Shown in pieces: positions 1 to 13,660 of a DNA stretch of 64,000 nucleotides. The notes beneath the pieces were generated by a model, which saw nothing but the letters and a program-made list of their open reading frames with translations, did no database searches and was not told the origin of the DNA. The stretch comes from Taudactylus pleione (Eukaryota; Chordata; Amphibia; Anura; Myobatrachidae). Position 1 is the stretch's first letter, and the number at the start of each line of letters is the position of its first letter. The DNA lies in assembly GCA_031769625.1 (NCBI GenBank), contig JAUIMM010000169.1, positions 11,528,001-11,592,000 of the forward strand. The letters are read 5' to 3'. The position numbers and the translations under genes are program-made.

Positions 1-79
1 ACAAACAAAAAAAAACCTTCCCTTGTTCACTCGCCCAAACAGGGGTTGTCGATTATCCACAGAAGCTTTAAACAAACAC
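1..79 (-). other. FHDC1: FHDC1 3'UTR, first 79 nt only
   Basis: These bases follow the TAG stop on the minus strand and are cut by the window edge. No AATAAA-type polyadenylation signal is present here, so the transcript end lies beyond position 1. Confidence 0.7.
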
Positions 80-2053
80 CTACTTCAGCAAAGGTTTCAG
101 TATTTTAACTAGTGTTGCTTTTCCTGTATCCTTAAGTTTTAAAGAGGACTTTTCAACGACCGTCTTTTCTTTTTGGACAGTCTCCGTTTTATTGGTATTG
201 ACAGCTTCCATCGCCTTCCCATTTGTTCTCATGCTATTTACCCTTTTAAATGTACCCACACTGCCGTTTTCCTTGGGTCCTGAATCTTTACTTAGAAGTT
301 CATACTTTCCTGTAGAGTGGCGTAATGATGATGATCTATTTATTGTTATCGTTTTTACTGGGGTAGAAGTGGGAGGTTCTGGTATTGCCCGTCGGGAGGA
401 TGCTACAGTGTTCCTGGCAAAACTTGGAGTGGCTGAAGAGGTTTTTATGGTGGTGTTTGGTGAAGGTTTGCTTGTTTCAGCAGTAGTTGGCCGTTTTGGA
501 GCTGTGCGACAGATCTTTGTTTCATCAGGCTTTGGTCTACTAATATTTCTAACTGGTTTAGCTGCCGGTTTTCTTACAGAACTTTTGCGCTCAAATTGGT
601 CCCTCTGAAAACGTGAACTGTTGGATGTAAAACTTGCTCCTCTTTGAAACTTAGGCTCCTCCGTTGCTGTGCTGGTCTTCGGAGAGGCTTTTGGCATGTT
701 ATCAGTTTTTCCACGGACTGCTTGCTTCAGATCGGACTTTATATCATCACGCATTGAACTCCTGAGCTCTGTACGTTTTATACTTCCTGGTTTGTTGGAC
801 TTGGAAATAGGGACAACTTTCCGCATGGTCTCATGTTCAGAATCATTCAGCATACGCACAGGCTTTGCTGTAACAGTGTTACTCGATCGAGCAACAGTGG
901 TCTTAGTGAAGCTTGGTGTTCTTTCTTTCATGGAGTTATGCCTCCTGAGATCTTTACTTTTCACTGTACTCTCCTTTGAAATGCTTGCTTTTCTATTGCT
1001 GCGTTCTTTGCTGTTAGGCTGACTTAAAGCAGATAAGTCTGATACTACTGCCACACCATTTGACTTTACTACATTTGCATCCCCTTTCTCATACATCATA
1101 TCTTGTCCTTCAGAACAAGAGCTATCTGTGGCATCTTCAATATTAAACAATGGTCCGTGCTCCTGCTGATCAGAAATAAATGTATTTTCTGACATAGGAA
1201 TGCCAGCACTGTTTAAATGTGCTTCTGTCATATCAGCCACCTCGTTTGTGGTACTTTGCGAGTTACTTATTTTGTCTTTGGTGCTTTTAAATGATGGTAA
1301 TATAGTATCATCTGCAAGGCTAAAGGAATGCAAACTCAAATCTTCAAGAGTTTCTAAATCTGTAATGCATGTATCAGTGTATTCATTGGAAGATCCTTGG
1401 GGATCAAACTGTTGTAACTGTTTCACAAGTTCTCTTTCCTCAACAGTGACTGTTAACGGGCTTAATGGAGTATTGGTGTGCAGAGTTTCTACCATGCTCT
1501 GGTAGGTTGGTTGCTGATTGTTGTTACGGTCTATATTATTCAGCTTATAATGCATATTAGCAACGCGAGTATGGTCAACTAGCTCATCTTCCATACTGAT
1601 AAGTACCGTAGGCAACACATGGGAATTTCTGACAGCTTCAATTTTATTTAAGTGCATAATGTTTAGGTCCTGATCTTTTAGCTCTTTGGAATCCATCCAT
1701 ACTATGGTGGGTCTTGGCTGCTGAGTGCGAGTTCGTGGTAGGCTGTTAAATTTGTTTGTTTGGTCGTCCTGGGGGGCTTCCAAATACATCTGTAGTTCTC
1801 TGTCTGCTGAAACTCCTAATGACAGACGGGATCGCCTAGAGCTGGAGTTTCTACTTAATGGGCTTTGTGGTCTTTGCTGCAAAAAAGGTAAAACTTCTTC
1901 AAGTCCTTTTTTAGTCAGTAACTCCACATCACTTTCACTACTACTCCTTCCAAAGCCTCCATTCTCCACACAGACCCAGGAATGGCGTTTCTGCTTTATT
2001 TCTTTCAGTCTCTTCTGCTGTTGTAGATCTTTCATTTCTCTGTCCTTGTTCTC
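80..2053 (-). CDS. FHDC1: FHDC1 exon 12 (last): C-terminal microtubule-binding tail and stop
   Basis: This exon encodes residues 455-1111 and the TAG stop at 82-80. The acceptor reads CTAG followed by GAGAACAAGGAC (ENKD), continuing the FH2 end without a phase shift. The region just after FH2 (KRHSW, then [16 protein letters not shown]) and a later block at residues about 852-872 ([20 protein letters not shown]) match the conserved tail segments of FHDC1. The end KILKPLLK matches the family C-terminus. The tail is rich in Ser, Thr, Lys and Arg and has no predicted fold. In the family this part binds microtubules. A single 2-kb terminal exon is the usual arrangement for this gene. Confidence 0.96.
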   Translation of the reverse strand, partial: ENKDREMKDLQQQKRLKEIKQKRHSWVCVENGGFGRSSSESDVELLTKKGLEEVLPFLQQRPQSPLSRNSSSRRSRLSLGVSADRELQMYLEAPQDDQTNKFNSLPRTRTQQPRPTIVWMDSKELKDQDLNIMHLNKIEAVRNSHVLPTVLISMEDELVDHTRVANMHYKLNNIDRNNNQQPTYQSMVETLHTNTPLSPLTVTVEERELVKQLQQFDPQGSSNEYTDTCITDLETLEDLSLHSFSLADDTILPSFKSTKDKISNSQSTTNEVADMTEAHLNSAGIPMSENTFISDQQEHGPLFNIEDATDSSCSEGQDMMYEKGDANVVKSNGVAVVSDLSALSQPNSKERSNRKASISKESTVKSKDLRRHNSMKERTPSFTKTTVARSSNTVTAKPVRMLNDSEHETMRKVVPISKSNKPGSIKRTELRSSMRDDIKSDLKQAVRGKTDNMPKASPKTSTATEEPKFQRGASFTSNSSRFQRDQFERKSSVRKPAAKPVRNISRPKPDETKICRTAPKRPTTAETSKPSPNTTIKTSSATPSFARNTVASSRRAIPEPPTSTPVKTITINRSSSLRHSTGKYELLSKDSGPKENGSVGTFKRVNSMRTNGKAMEAVNTNKTETVQKEKTVVEKSSLKLKDTGKATLVKILKPLLK

Positions 2054-5000
2054 CTAGAATGACAGAAATACAAAGCAAGGTTCAGGCTTTGCCAAAATAC
2101 CAAAGCTCATTAGACATGCCAACTTAATACCCTACCATCTATTCTAGAAAATACTCTGATACCAGATATTTATTGAAAAATAAAAATATTTATGTTTTTA
2201 TGAACCCTTAAGCTTGAAGGAATTCTGAAAATCAAGCAAAATCTTTTTTGGTTTGTTACAAACAAAAACTAAAATAGTAGTTCCAAAAGTGACCATCCAA
2301 AGCATCACTTGGTCAGGAATTATACTCAACCGCCATGTGAAAGCATCGCAAGAGAGCAGCCATAGTATCTCACCTTTACAGCTTTGTTGAACTTGTCACA
2401 AAAATCCCGAAAAATCTGGAAACATTCATCCAGCTTCATGGTCTCTTTGTCTTCACAGAAGAAATCAATAAGGGCATGTCCCGCTTTTTGCAACTCCATT
2501 CTCTGCTTGTCCAGGTCTTTCAGCTCTATCACGGCACCCTAGGACAAAAACAAACACAAGCAAACCATTGGCAATATGTTAAATACTATCCAGCTTCATG
2601 ACTGCACCGATTCACCTATTACATTTGCTAATTTTAGTTAACCCTTCTTTCCAATTATGTTCATCTTTAAACAGCCCAGGGCTAGCACTAAAATTTTAAT
2701 TCACATTTCAATAAACGCCAAGTTTTTTTTATATACTGTTCTGATCATTTACTTGAGCTATCTAAATTTTCTGAACACTAAGATAACATTAAACAAACGG
2801 AATGTACTTTGTTTTATATAGAAGGATGAACTTTAGATGCTCAATATGGGGGAGATTTAACAAAGCTTGCAGATAGCTCAAGTGGAGTGAGAAAGTACTA
2901 ACCAATCAACTGTCATCTTAGAGGCAGTGTTTAAAAAAAATGACAGGAGTTGATTGGTTGGTACTTTCATCTCTCTCCAAGCTTTGATATCTCCCCCATT
3001 AAGAGAAACTTTGCACCACCTTTTTGTTCTGCTGTGGGCAACTGTTCATTCCAAATTTTTAGTTGGTGAATTTCTGCTTCCCTTGGTTTCCCTCCTCATG
3101 CCAGGATATGCTCCCTGCCCCATTCAGACCAGTCCTTACTACAACCACTGATAACCACAAGATCTGGCTACTGCTTCGACTGGCTACAAGTTGTTCTATT
3201 CCCCGTCTAAGAACAATCAAATGGATGAACAAGATGAAGACTAATAACAAAACGTGCGCCCACCATATAACTAAAAGCATCTTAAAAATGAAATGACTCA
3301 CAAAGCACAAATGCTAAAATATTCAAAATATCTATGAATAAAACTTAATTGATGTTGGGTTACGATAAACAGATAGATATATTCTGCCATAGGACCAATT
3401 CACTTTTTTAAAATTTAATAGATTGTTGGCATTGTAAGGAGGAGTAAAATGAAACAAAATAGAATGTAAAACACATTAAATATAGAAAAGTGCTAAAAGC
3501 AATAACACAGCATAAGAAATAGGAGAAAGATTCCCCTCCAAATACTTTCAATTATTTTTCCAAATCACTATAATAGGGTGTGTGCTTGTATTGTATGAAG
3601 GCTTTGTTGATGCTCTTTGTGACTATTTTCAGGCCATTATCTACTATATCACGAGAAAAGAACATTGATATATTTCCTTCCTCACACCTAATGTTGCCTA
3701 GTGATCTGATTTCAAGTCAGTGATGCAATACAGGTGTCAGAACAGCCAAATTGTATTTGTGACCCCATACATTTATTATGTGTTAAAGTACTTGTTCATA
3801 TGGTTTGCAACATGATTTTAAAGTAAGAACTTGCTGCAAAATAGTGTCTGTAACATAATCCACAAGAAAAGAGAGGCACGTGTTTCAGTACTTTGAGACA
3901 GGAAACATTGTTATTAATAATAAAGAGGTGAATACACCAGCATACTTGGAGAAAGTCTTCCATTTGCTGAACCAATTCAGTATCCTTTTTTATTTGGTCT
4001 TTCAGAGTTTTTGTTTTTGTGGAAAGTGCATGGAATTCTGCTTCTATATTGTCTATGGATAACCTGCAAGACAATGCAAAACAAACTAAACGAAAAAATA
4101 GGTAACAGCAATAAGCATGCATTAAGGCTTCAGTCTGTAATGTTTGAATAGGTCATCAAGCACCTGAATGTCAAACACAGCCATGCCTGTTTGTCAAATC
4201 TAAACACTAGCTAAGTTGGGTGGAAGTTATGTCACGGAAGAGGGAGCTTGTTACCTGGATTAGAAACAGAGGCCTAACTAGGTATTAAAAGGCCCCATAG
4301 CAAAAGTTTGTAAGGGCCCCTATGCAGCATCCAATGGGGAAAAATGTATACAACACATGTAACTCTGACAAGGAAGATGGACCCCCCTCAGCTCTGGGCC
4401 CCATAGCAGCTGCACCCCTTGCACTTATGGTAGTTACGCCCATAGCAGCATCAACCCTTGCACCAATGGTTACGCCCATGATTAGAAATACCTAATTTTT
4501 CACTGACAGTCCCAGGTAAAATGCTCTGAAGCCATAAATCTCACTGACCCTTGCAGCACGAAAGTAAAGGTTCATTTATTTTACAAAGTTAGTCAGTAAC
4601 ACTTTTCGGTTTATTTTTATTTTAGGCGTGTTTGCCAGATAAGAATGTGTTATAAATACATTGGCTCCTGACCTGCCGTCTGACGAACCCAATAACGCAT
4701 GATTCAAAAAAGAAACTAATTGTTTTCCATTTTTCATTGCCTCAAATAACACTAACAGCTTCCCTTAACTACGTACAATGGAACAAGTCTGCTTCCTGCT
4801 GCAGGAACAACAACACACATTAATTTGTACCACTAAATAGCACCTATACATTTAACCCAGCACATCTGGCGGTCATAGGAATCTATAGATAAAAATGGAT
4901 TGAATATCTACACTGAACAGTACATCAAACAGAATGTGGAGTCCACGGCTTAGCAGAAGTGTGGGATAAAGGGGATTGCTGCTTCTCACCATGCCAGCGA

Positions 5001-8000
5001 ATACTCCCTCGCTTTTCTGAAAACTTAGGTTTGCTTAGTGCCAAGTACAAGCTGAGCTTTTGTGCATAAATCAGCCCTTTGACCTTGCTCGCTCTGTCAT
5101 AGTAACAAGTGAAAGCTTCCCCCAGCATTAATGTGGGAAAGCCAATCACCTTACACAAGGAGGTCACATTCTTTTCTAATTCATAGGAGCTTTTCTGTGG
5201 GCCATAAAACCAAAAAAGTAGTCATATCTGAAAATGTTGTATAAGCAACATCTATGGCTGCGTCTTTGTGAATGACAGAAATAGGCATGTGTGGGGTTTT
5301 TCATGTAGTTGCTGACAAATTTCATACATGAAAAAAGAAACAAAGTCTGAAGCAGATGTGATATATTTTATCAAAGCAACAATAATTTGTGTGCAGTATG
5401 TATATAGTACTATAATAAAATCTATATATTTTATATGTTCCTGACAAAGATTTGATTAAACCGAAACTGCTATAAGACTGTGCTATTGCGTTACCTCAGA
5501 TGGACTAATGTATGCAGTAGCCGGTGTTATAGAATATATAGAGCTACATGCATCAGGCTTTGGAAAGACAAAGTACCAACCAATAAGCTCCTGTCACTTT
5601 ACAGGCTGGGTTTGAAACATGACAGCTAGGAGCTGGTTGGTACCTTCTCTCTCTCAAAGGCTTGATACATATACCCCATAATAAACTCATGACCCCCTGA
5701 AGTCAGGTTATATGTGTGGAGTGGGTTTCCTCCAGGTACTCCAGGCTCCTGTCACAGTCTAAAACAGTGATTCCCAACCTCAGTCCTCAAGGCACACTAA
5801 CAGTCCTGGTTTTAGTGATATCCATGGTTGAGCACAGATGGTTAAATCAAAATAACTGAGGTACTAATTAAGTCACCTGTTCTCAAGTATGGTTATCCTT
5901 AAAACCTGGACTGTTATGGTGCCCACACACATAGCGATGTGCTCACGATCTGACATCGTGCACGATTTCCCTTGAAAACTCTCCTCGACAGCTCTGCACA
6001 CAATTTGGTGTTTGTAGTGTCTAATCTTCTAACAATCTATCATGCATTCAGACTTTTTCCAATGCATTTGTATCCCAGATTGGCAGATCTGTCATACAGC
6101 ACGGCAGAACTGACGATGTGACGTACGACCAGTGGGGACACGCATCGCGACCGTGAGTGGGGACTCACGATTTGGCCATATTTTACATGATCTGTCGTTC
6201 CAATGCATCGGAATCGGCCAGGTTGTGTAAAATATCGCTGTGTGTGGGCACCTTTAGTGTGCCTTGAGGACCGTGGTTGTGAACCCCTGCTCTAAAACAT
6301 ACTGGTGGGTTAATTGGTTTCTCACAAAACAAATTAACCCTGTATCCATGTGAGAGGAAATGATATGAATGACAATTATTATCTGTAAAGTGCTACGTAA
6401 TAGGTGTGCACTATATGAATAATAAAAAAATTAAAAAAAAACACACAATTGAATGCATTTTTATTTGTCAAAGAAGTTGTTTATGCTACCTAAAGAAGTG
6501 CCTAAAGGGTATAAATGTTATGAAACTACACTCATGCGGTGTTTAAGGTTACGTTACATGCTTTCCCGAGCACATACAGTACAGATCAGTTATATTACCG
6601 CCCATCATATTAACTAGTTCCCCTTGCAATATTGCTAATCTTATGCAATACTATGTGTATAATAATAACATTGTGTTCCTAAAATACAAATAAAAGGACA
6701 TGTTGGCTGCCAACACAGGTAGCACAAAGCCAACTGTTCAGGTGAAGCCGAAAAAGAAGAACTTTCCTCCTGTGCACGTGTTCCACCGCACATGTAATAA
6801 TTGCAGCAATCTTTCACACTATCCAACACAAAACACCCGGATCACATCATAATAACAGATCACCAAGCCAATCTAAGAAATCAATATGAGCCCAGAATAA
6901 GCTTCCAAAACGTGACGTACTGCCACAGTTAAAAACATTCCAATAATAACTACTTGCAGGGACACATTGCTGCTGGACAAGGGCATGTAATAACCACGTT
7001 TATGCATTATGGGCAGTGAAAGGCACATACGGAGTGGCGTTTCGTCTTCTTGTGCATGGCTCTGTGCTCCTACATGCCGAGATATTTGGCAATACCTTTA
7101 AAGACGACAACAAGGGCAAGGCATAGGTCATTCCCTAAGGAACACAGGATGGGGAATAGGCTGTAAAAATAACATGATGCAAAAAGCACCTAGGCAAATT
7201 ACTGGAATGGAGCCCAGACAGAGATTCAACACAGGGCATATTCCTAAATACATGGGTGATTTCATTTCCAACAAACCAGGACTGTTGAACATGATCATAC
7301 TGTAACATTTGACACAGTGGATTGAAAATACAGTATACTTAATCTATATTACTATTGCTTACAAACTGTGAGCATTCCATCCAGCATAGAGGAGAGGTAC
7401 TCTGCTGTATCTCAAAGTTTCTCATAGTTTAATCTAATCCTGGGTTTCAAGGATTTGTTTTACAAAGAAATGTGGATCATATGGCAATTATGGACTCTAA
7501 GAAATATAGTAAATAAAGTAACAGATTGATTAGGTTAAGCAATTTCTTAGCAGGCTGTGCAGACCCCAAGCAAATCCCAGTCAGGTCAGGGAATAAGCTC
7601 TTGTTGACATTACTCATCCGCTCAAGGTGAAATTAGATTATTATATAATAATTTTCTTTTGTTTGTTACAAAGTCTTGTAGTGGATGCAAAAGTGTAATA
7701 TTACTAGTGCAAATGTAGTAAAGACTGAGGAATCCATAGCAGATGTACTGACATTCCACTGCACTTACCTAGCTGCTTCATTAACATGCTGTAGCTGATC
7801 AGAGAAGGTCAGCAGTGCTGTATCTTTCTTTTGTGCTTCCTACAAAACATTACAAGAAGAAAAAAAACTTGGCAATGAGCGATAATAAATAATAATGTCA
7901 GGGACTGAAAATTAAATGGGAATATTGATGTTTTATAAAATAGAAAACATCACACACCTCACGTATGGAATAAAAGGTATAGCTTCATAATATACAAAAA

Positions 8001-11000
8001 CTTACAGTACTGGATATGCTGCTAATTAAATGTGTGGGGTTGAGATCACCTTTGGTCGACCAGTTTTGCTTCCTCCAGGGAGGTTTATCAAATTCTTGAT
8101 AAAGCTCCCTGAAGGAAGAGAAACCGGTCGACCAAAGTGTAATAGTGCCCACAGACTGCATCCAGGCAATCCAGATATACCTGCTTTGTCACATTGTGTG
8201 GACCTGTACCGTTTGGAGGACTTAGTCTCACCAAGGTCCATCAGCGTGCATCCATTACCAAGTGGCTATCACCAGCAGTAACCAGAGGCAAGTGATCCCC
8301 ATGAGGAGGACCCAGTGCGAGGAGTGCCGGGATACCGCACAAGCCGCTGTAATCAGACACAGTGGTTCCCCGGACTCAGGAGGAGAGCCATACAGCGGAG
8401 ACGCACTGCCGCCATCCTCCACAAGTTATACGGGGAGGCAGACACTAATATTGAGTGAAAGCATTTCCTCTGGATCCCATACGCTCGTGCTAAAGGAATC
8501 CCAATATGTGCTTTTCAACTTGCTGGTGAGCATTGCACACTATATGTACGCAGCTAAGCTATACAGGAGACTGATTAATTGCAATACATTAGTGAGGATG
8601 TATACTAAAAAGTTAGCTTGTTTCATATTCCACATAGTTTTATACAAGGACCGATTAAGTCCAAGGGACATTATTTTATACATGTATGTTTTACTATGTG
8701 GTAGATTTCTTATATCTCGTGTGTCAAAATTGCTAACTTTGAATATGTATATTAAATTTGTTAGATTTTACTAAGAGAAGTCTTGTCTAAATATTTTTTT
8801 TCAAAGTCAAGTGGTTATTATATTGTAGTAATTTTTAATACGCTTCACTCTGAAGCGCAATCCAACAATCTTTTGGGTTTATTTGGTTTAAGAGAATTAA
8901 CTAGCCAGCTGGTACTGGCTTATTGGATTAGCAGCTGTGAGTGGGAAAACTAAATTATTTATTTATTTCATTTATTTAGACTAGCGCAAGGATTTCAGCG
9001 ATTGGGAAACTGTCAAGCTGTAACAATTTTTTCCTCATATATTAGAAGACATATAATGGGCATGTGGGGAGATATGATGGCATGCGAGGTGTCTAAGGGG
9101 CACGTAGGGAATGTCTGATAGGGTCTTGGTGTTTCCTTGTCTAATGAGTTCCATAGAGGTACTGTTCCACAGTAATTTGCTGGGGTGGTGCAACACAATT
9201 TGTTGTGAGAGGGTATCCCAAAGCAAAATAGTTTGAGAACCTCAAAATAATATATTACTTGTGTCTGCCAAAAATATTCATCATCCACCTGGGCAACAAT
9301 GCGAGGCATGTACACACAAACAATACTGGACTATAAAAAGGATGGAAATACGTACCAGGGCCACAAAATGTAACAGATTCATTCCAGGCTTATTTGCCTT
9401 TGTGTCTGCGAGCCTCAGCAAGGATGATAACTTAAAGCCAACAGCGTTTCCAGCATAACCGCCCTAGTGAAAAGCCATAAACATTAAGGTTAGTAAAAAA
9501 AACAATTAAGAATTTTCAGCTGCAGACACATGCAAGATGAGAGAAGTCATGAAACTTACCGCATTCATAATGTTCCCAGCCTGCAGGACCAAGAACAAGA
9601 TGGAATGTAGCTGGTCACATGACATGAGTTCTGAAATGAAAAGGAAACCATTCACTATGGAATGCTCCATACAATCTATACATTACTCAGAGCTTCATAC
9701 AAACTAGAATCCCTAACCAAAAATAAAGTTTATTTGATGGCAATGTGATCTGCACCTAATCCAGCACAGAAATCAGTGCTGGAAATGATACTCTTGTGTT
9801 TATACATGCCCCACTTCTGTGTAACGTAATGCTTCACACTAACGTGGAAACTGTAATTTATACCCATCTTATTATTCACAGACTCAGCAGCAGACAGGAT
9901 GCTCTAATAGTATAGTAAACACAGTGTACAAGCATAAAAGACGTTATTTAGTATGTGATCATTTCCGCTCATATTTCCAATACAAATGCTCTCACAAACG
10001 TTTAGTGCTTTGAGAAATGGGCTAATAAAGTCCTACATAAAAGTATTTAAAAGATATAACCCACAAAACTGAGCAATCCAATACTCTAATCTGCAACATT
10101 TAATGCTCTTCACAGAGTAAACAGAGTAAAAACTCAAAGATAATGATCCAATACATTAAATATCTGCATACAAAGTTACCAGTTACAAACGGCTATCTGC
10201 AACAATGATCATAGCTTTATTCATTTTAAAATTTGTCAGTTTCCCCACATTTTGTATAATTTCATTGATGTTATTCAATATCTCACTTACCAAGCCAAAG
10301 CTGTAATTATAGATTGCCAAACCACACAGTCTACAAACCTGCTGTGTTTTACATATAATAAACTTCAGTTATATATGGCAGTCAACGAAATTGAAGTCAA
10401 ACATGAAACACTACAATTTTAGAAGTAGAATTCCAGGCAAAACAGCATTTTTAATTAAAAAAACCCACTTCTATCCACTTATAAAACCACAGGTCCCGTA
10501 TCCTGAACCCCTGTACTTTCAGAGCTAATGTAACAGATTTCTCCAGGCACAATAATTCTGAATACAAAATTACATTGTGCAGAGCTGTCACACAGAGCCA
10601 GAGCTGTAGTTTCTACAGGTATATTCATGGCATAACACTGCATTATATGGATTCAATTCCATTATAAAAGTCACCATCACTACAGTAATACATTATTTTT
10701 GCATGTAACCTCTATAAATTGTGAATGTGATTCACTTCTCTACCCTCCCACGTTACACACACCCTAACAAAATGTGGGTCAGGCCCCTGTCATAATCCCA
10801 AATTATAACTCAGAAAGCCCTGTAGTTCTCTGCATGGTAATTAATGTGCATTGTACAATGGGTGTGCTTCACCATTTGTAAAGGAGAACTGGATCAGTCT
10901 GTCTGACCAACTGTATTTGAGTAATACTTATTCACTTAAAGTAAAAATAAACATCAAATTAAACATGGAAACAGACACCCAAGACTTACAACATGAACAC

Positions 11001-13618
11001 AATAGGCACTGCCTTTATTTCCTAAAGTAAATGATTTGAATATATTTGCAAATTCAGATCACTTTAATGCATGGTCTTAAGGTGCTTAACCACTTGCGGA
11101 TAGAGGAACGACAGTACGATTACAACATTGCAATCGTACAGTCGTTCCTCATCCCCTGTAGTGCCTACACTGAACGAAATATCGCTCAGGGCAGGCACCC
11201 TCCCTCATCCCCGAACATGGCCAATCTGTCGTTATCGGCAGATTGACCAGCATGTTCAGGCGATGATTTATGTGGAAAAAGACCAGCGGGAGAGCGTATC
11301 GCTAGTCGTTTGACATTTAAATGCCAGATTTGTGAATGATTAATGAGTGATTGAACAATAACGTTATCATTCAATTTTAATCGCCTAGTGGATACGTCCC
11401 TTTACACTGACAACTTTTAATAACATATTTAGGGCCTCATTTATCAACGCTTTTTATCAATCAAAATGAGTGATAAAACTTGCTGCATATGATATATGGT
11501 GCTCCAGCCAATCAGCTCCCAACTCTTTTTCAAACAGATAACCGTTGGGAGCTGATTGGCTTTAGCAGCATTTATCATACGCAACGGGTTTGATAATTTT
11601 GAGGCCCTTATAGCCATTTATTACATTTTAAATTCCTATTATACCCATTTTATTTTTCACAATTCCTATTAGAGTCTTATGGAGTCGCCTCACTCCCCTA
11701 TAGCATTCAATGGATTAGGTTTATGCAAGACTAAAACGTATTATAAATAGATGTAGTTATGATTACATAAAGCAGGATGGTTTCATCCAAGAGTGCCTGG
11801 TTCATTACTGCAACACTGCACAGAAGATTCATCTAAATGTGTTAGGGAACCAAACATGTGACGCACCACTAAAGGTATAGGATTTTTTCTCTTCTAAATT
11901 TCTATATATTACGACCAGTTATTGTAAGCACTGTAAAGGTTTTGTATTGTGGATTTAGAGAGGACAATTGCAGTCTCCTGCTGATAGCAGCTGGATCACT
12001 GTTTTTCTTTCCCTAGGGGATTTCGATCACCTTAAATGCATTAGGAAGTGAGTGCAATGATCTACAGATCTACATTTCTTATGCAGATTTCTTATAGAGA
12101 GAGTTATCAACAAGTCACGTTACAACATTATGTAGATGGGGACACAGTGTATAATAGGAGCCCCAGAATTCTACTCCATCTTCTTCTCCGGTCCCCGCAT
12201 TCCTTTAGAAACGACAGACACCTCTGGAGCCGCCACTGGACAATAGATAAAACGCTATGAGGTATATACACGTCCTGCTAGTGATGCTTGAGGGGGTGAT
12301 TCAAAAACGTTCTAGAGTACTCAGATATAAGACATTTTGGGGACTAAGTATTTGCTGCCATATCACTCATCATTTACCTTTTGTAGCAATCCTGATGATC
12401 ATCATGTCTTTATTTAACGAGGAATAGGAAGGTGAAAATTCTTTTTTCAGCACCATGGCTCCTATTCGCAAGGCATAACTGGAAGGAACAAATACCTATG
12501 CGTGAGTTTCACTAGAATAAAATCATTACACTGTTACATAGTAGTGAATTTGTATAACCTCTATCTAACGACAAGTACATAACAGAACTTACAATGCACA
12601 TAATTATCCAATAAACACCTTCATTGGTTCTAGTAGGTTCAAGTTCAACAAAATGTTTTTCAATAGACCACACATACTATAATTACAGATGTTAACTAAA
12701 TATGTAAGTATGTGTGCGTGTATAATATAATAATATATATATTTTGATGTGAATGGCCAAACATTCTCTGTAAAGCGCTGCGGAATATGTGTGCGCTATA
12801 TAAATAACTGGAGATATATTATATTATATACACACACATATACATACATTTTTTTTTTTCCTCATTCCTTGAATTGGCAACATACACATGCATGCACTGC
12901 CTGCAGAGCTAGATTATGAGAGAGACAGATTAGCCCCCTTGCGTACCAGCTGCCAAGTACTCTGACAAGGCTGTACGGCATACAACTGTTGGCAATCAAT
13001 GCATTAGTTTACCCATCATGCCATTCATAGGCTGGATGGGGTATGGGTGCTGCATGTGAGTATGCTATACTTGTCCTGGCAAATTTACGAATCGTATTCT
13101 GCCTCTGATTTCTTCTATGCTGGTCAGTATCCGGTTTTGAAGAATGATTAAAATAGTCCTTGAACTGATAATCATACAAACTGAATCTGAAGGATAGCAA
13201 CTGGCTCATAGAGCAGACACAAAGGCTTGCGTCGCTGCGTATGGCCAATAGTGTCCCCAAACAGATACAAGTGTAATATTTTCTCATTTTAAAAACTTAC
13301 TTTGGCACTTGAATCAACATGTACATAAACGAATCAGTCAGAGACAATTTTGTGATTTCTCCACTAAATGCTTTTAGCTTCTTTGCCTATTGAAAAAAAA
13401 AATTAATACTTCACCAGCAAAAAAAAAAAATTGTAAACAATGTGCAGACATTAATGCTATCAGATCATTTGATAATTCCAGGTTTATTTTATTCAACAGG
13501 AAAATTATATCTCTATTGTTCCCAATATGAAAGGACACTCCTAAACTGTACAGTATGTTAATCCGATAATAGTTCCTCCAAATTCCTTTTTTCTACCCAA
13601 CACTGAGAAGGTTTTATT

Positions 13619-13660
<42 letters not shown>

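Larger units (their letters stand above)
5690..6440 (+). repeat. L2-tailed SINE, split by a hAT MITE
   Basis: The left part (to 5764) carries GGGTTTCCTCCAGGTACTCC. The right part (from 6298) carries CATACTGGTGGGTTAATTGG and ends in CTGTAAAGTGCTACGTAATA followed by an A/T-rich tail. The CTGTAAAGYGCTRCG tail is the conserved L2/CR1-type 3' end shared by many amphibian and fish SINEs. A second tail with the same signature is at 12745-12812. Confidence 0.65.
4064..7768 (-). other. FHDC1 intron 9
   Basis: 3.7 kb. It contains an interspersed repeat near 4264-4485, a foldback MITE at 5542-5691 and the nested SINE/hAT/Harbinger cluster at 5690-6440. The remainder (4.5-5.5 and 6.45-7.77 kb) shows no feature I can name. 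Confidence 0.7.
9631..12377 (-). other. FHDC1 intron 6
   Basis: 2.7 kb, AT-rich. Contains a hairpin-bearing MITE-like stretch near 11090-11400 and a TTA-flanked foldback MITE at 11432-11607. No signal in 9.65-11.05 kb or 11.65-12.35 kb. Confidence 0.7.

Noticed and set aside
192..2057. Several 100-138 codon plus-strand frames opposite FHDC1 exon 12
   Set aside because: Antisense shadows of the long coding exon; no domain.
8262..8774. 170-codon open frame on plus
   Set aside because: GC-rich start then AT-rich hydrophobic drift; no recognisable family and no splice or Kozak support.
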